Both the position numbers and the translations under genes were made by a program. Below, in pieces: positions 43,057-44,379 of a DNA stretch of 44,379 nt; the stretch's first letter is position 1; each line of letters opens with the position of its first letter. Origin of the DNA: CBDHDN01 sp965261585 (GTDB taxonomy: Bacteria; Pseudomonadota; Alphaproteobacteria; UBA6615); NCBI GenBank assembly GCA_965261585.1, contig CBDHDN010000009.1:1-44379 (forward strand), read 5' to 3'. The notes beneath the pieces are model-generated. The model had not been told where the DNA came from. It ran no database searches and was given only the letters and a program-made list of their open reading frames with translations.

Positions 43057-44379
43057 GACGCGGGCTCCGCGGCCTCGGCCAGAGTCACCGTGACGTCGGG
43101 CCTGCTTATCCGGATATCGACCGTGCGGCCGCGGGGAGCGAGCCAGAGCAGGTCGCGCCGGACCGCCTCGGCGATCGAGGTCTTGCAGGCCTCCTCGTCC
43201 GACAGGATCAGGCGGGTCGCCAGGTGGAGCGCTTCCTCGTCGAAGCGGTCGCGCTGGGTCTCGTAGCTGTCGGCGTCGGCATCGTCGCTGGGCGAAAAGA
43301 ACCCGGCCCGAAGCAGTTCCGCGAGCTGGTGCGGTTGCAGCCCGCTCTCGGCGGTGACCAGCGGGATGGCGTCGCCGAGCCAACCCCATGGCTCGCCGGC
43401 GAAGACGAGATCGGCCGGCAGGTCGAACGTGCGGCCCGGCCCGCGCACCGGCCGGACGGCGAGGTCCATCCGGATCGTCTCGGGCCGGGACGGCAGGGCG
43501 GCGGAGGGTCCCGTCCGCTCCGGCAGCGGGAAGTCCTCGAGCGGATACTCCTTGCCGCCGATGGCGACGTGGGTGGCGATGCCGGCGACCCTGTCGAGAC
43601 CGTCATACCAGTCGTAGCCCGCAAGCCGGCGGTCTGTCTCGAAGAGGCTCGTCGCCATGCCGGCCCGTTCCGCGGCGCGACCGAAGGCCTGGGCCTCGGG
43701 CGGTTCCGGGTCGACGTCCATGACCAGGGCGCCATGGCCGGGCACGGCGAGCTTCGGCGGTTCGCGCCAGTCGTCGACATCCGCGGTGGCGGGCCGCCAG
43801 GGACGCAGCACGGCCGGCGGCGGCGCGATGTCGATGCCGGCCTGGCGTGCCCGCTTCCAGTCGTCGAAGGCGGGACGCGGGTCCGGGCTCGCGGCCATGG
43901 CGCGGTAGATGGCCAGGCGTGCGGCGTCGCGCATTTCCTTCAGGAAATCGTTCTCGACGGCTTCCTTGCGCGCAGGCAGCACCAGTTCCAGATCGGGGCA
44001 GTCGCCGATATCGGCGCGAACGCACCAGATGCCGCCATGGACGGTTTCCACGGTGGGCAGCCCGACCGGCAGGGTCAGGCCGAAGAAATTGAGGTCGGGG
44101 TCGTTGTAGCCGCGATTGCGGTTCCGGAAGACGCCGAAGGCCAGGCCGCGCCATGGCTCGGCGTGGACCGCGCCGTCGAGGAAGGCGCGGCGGTCGAGCT
44201 GTAGCCCGCCGGGCTCGGTGCGGGGAATCCCGTCGAACATGACGGGCAACGGATAGTGGTGTGCGGCGTTCACGGCCGCATTGCGGATCGCGGCGGCGGA
44301 TTCGGTGGCTTCGAACGATATCGACGTGCCATGAGGGAACGGCGCGCTGTCATCGGCGTGAACCTCGGCCTCTGCCTCA
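43053..44379 (-). CDS. Large island protein, 5' end beyond the window; possibly a GHKL-type ATPase C-terminal part
   Basis: The frame is open from the right edge and reads PFPHGTSISFEATESAAAIR before VNAAHHYPLPVMFDGIPRTE; a GTG at 44273 is probably internal. PHGTSISF followed by an LPV-type strand resembles the end of a GHKL (Hsp90/MutL-like) ATPase domain and its transducer, though the ATP-binding motifs themselves would lie outside the window. Later segments include LELVLPARKEAVENDFLKEM and the C-terminal SIAEAVRRDLLWLAPRGRTV shared with the 78-residue protein. At least 441 residues are present. Family assignment is tentative. Confidence 0.5.
   Translation of the reverse strand, partial: EAEAEVHADDSAPFPHGTSISFEATESAAAIRNAAVNAAHHYPLPVMFDGIPRTEPGGLQLDRRAFLDGAVHAEPWRGLAFGVFRNRNRGYNDPDLNFFGLTLPVGLPTVETVHGGIWCVRADIGDCPDLELVLPARKEAVENDFLKEMRDAARLAIYRAMAASPDPRPAFDDWKRARQAGIDIAPPPAVLRPWRPATADVDDWREPPKLAVPGHGALVMDVDPEPPEAQAFGRAAERAGMATSLFETDRRLAGYDWYDGLDRVAGIATHVAIGGKEYPLEDFPLPERTGPSAALPSRPETIRMDLAVRPVRGPGRTFDLPADLVFAGEPWGWLGDAIPLVTAESGLQPHQLAELLRAGFFSPSDDADADSYETQRDRFDEEALHLATRLILSDEEACKTSIAEAVRRDLLWLAPRGRTVDIRISRPDVTVTLAEAAEPAS

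Overview
The window is high-GC DNA from an alphaproteobacterium. Housekeeping order (icd, alaS, recA), the bpt leucyltransferase, the motA-motB pair and protein style suggest Rhodospirillales or a close relative; this is inferred from reading the sequence, not from a database search. It alternates conserved chromosomal genes with mobile DNA.

Region 1 (1-8.4 kb) is core: an edge-truncated, membrane-anchored Pro/Ala-rich protein, a LOG-family nucleotide hydrolase, icd, a VOC/glyoxalase-like protein, alaS and recA. An IS5-family element and a TA-flanked 103-bp miniature element sit between LOG and icd. Most genes in the first 4.2 kb carry one-base changes in G or C runs, so this stretch is either poorly resolved sequence or decaying. 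Region 2 (8.4-13.1 kb) is accessory: two inverted copies of one IS3/IS481-like element, each with its own 14-bp target duplication. One splits a small phage-like gene and the other splits a HEPN-like gene with an RNxxxH motif. An IS630 element follows. Region 3 (13.2-23.1 kb) is core: a TRAP substrate-binding protein, bpt, motB-motA, threonine ammonia-lyase, a penicillin-acylase-family hydrolase and two alpha/beta hydrolases.

Region 4 (23.2-30.9 kb) is a glycerol-3-phosphate uptake operon (ugpB-A-E-C plus an endonuclease/exonuclease/phosphatase-family hydrolase). It lies behind a stack of three IS remnants. The end of the IS21 remnant supplies a -35 box with a matching -10 box outside it, and a 21-bp direct repeat lies between that promoter and ugpB. 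The transporter would import glycerol-3-phosphate or its diesters, and the last gene occupies the place where ugpQ is found in Escherichia coli.

Region 5 (31.5-35.4 kb) is a nest of mobile DNA: an IS630 transposase gene cut off at its 3' end, a degenerate group II intron with a damaged reverse-transcriptase active site and no recognisable 3' end, and a second IS630 inserted next to the intron's 5' end. Region 6 (35.4 kb to the right edge) is part of a plasmid, phage or integrative-element island: ssb, a SLOG-fold protein, RadC, DUF2958, a methyltransferase-strawberry-notch helicase fusion truncated at its C terminus, several unknown proteins that share a small domain, and an edge-truncated protein with a GHKL-ATPase-like feature.
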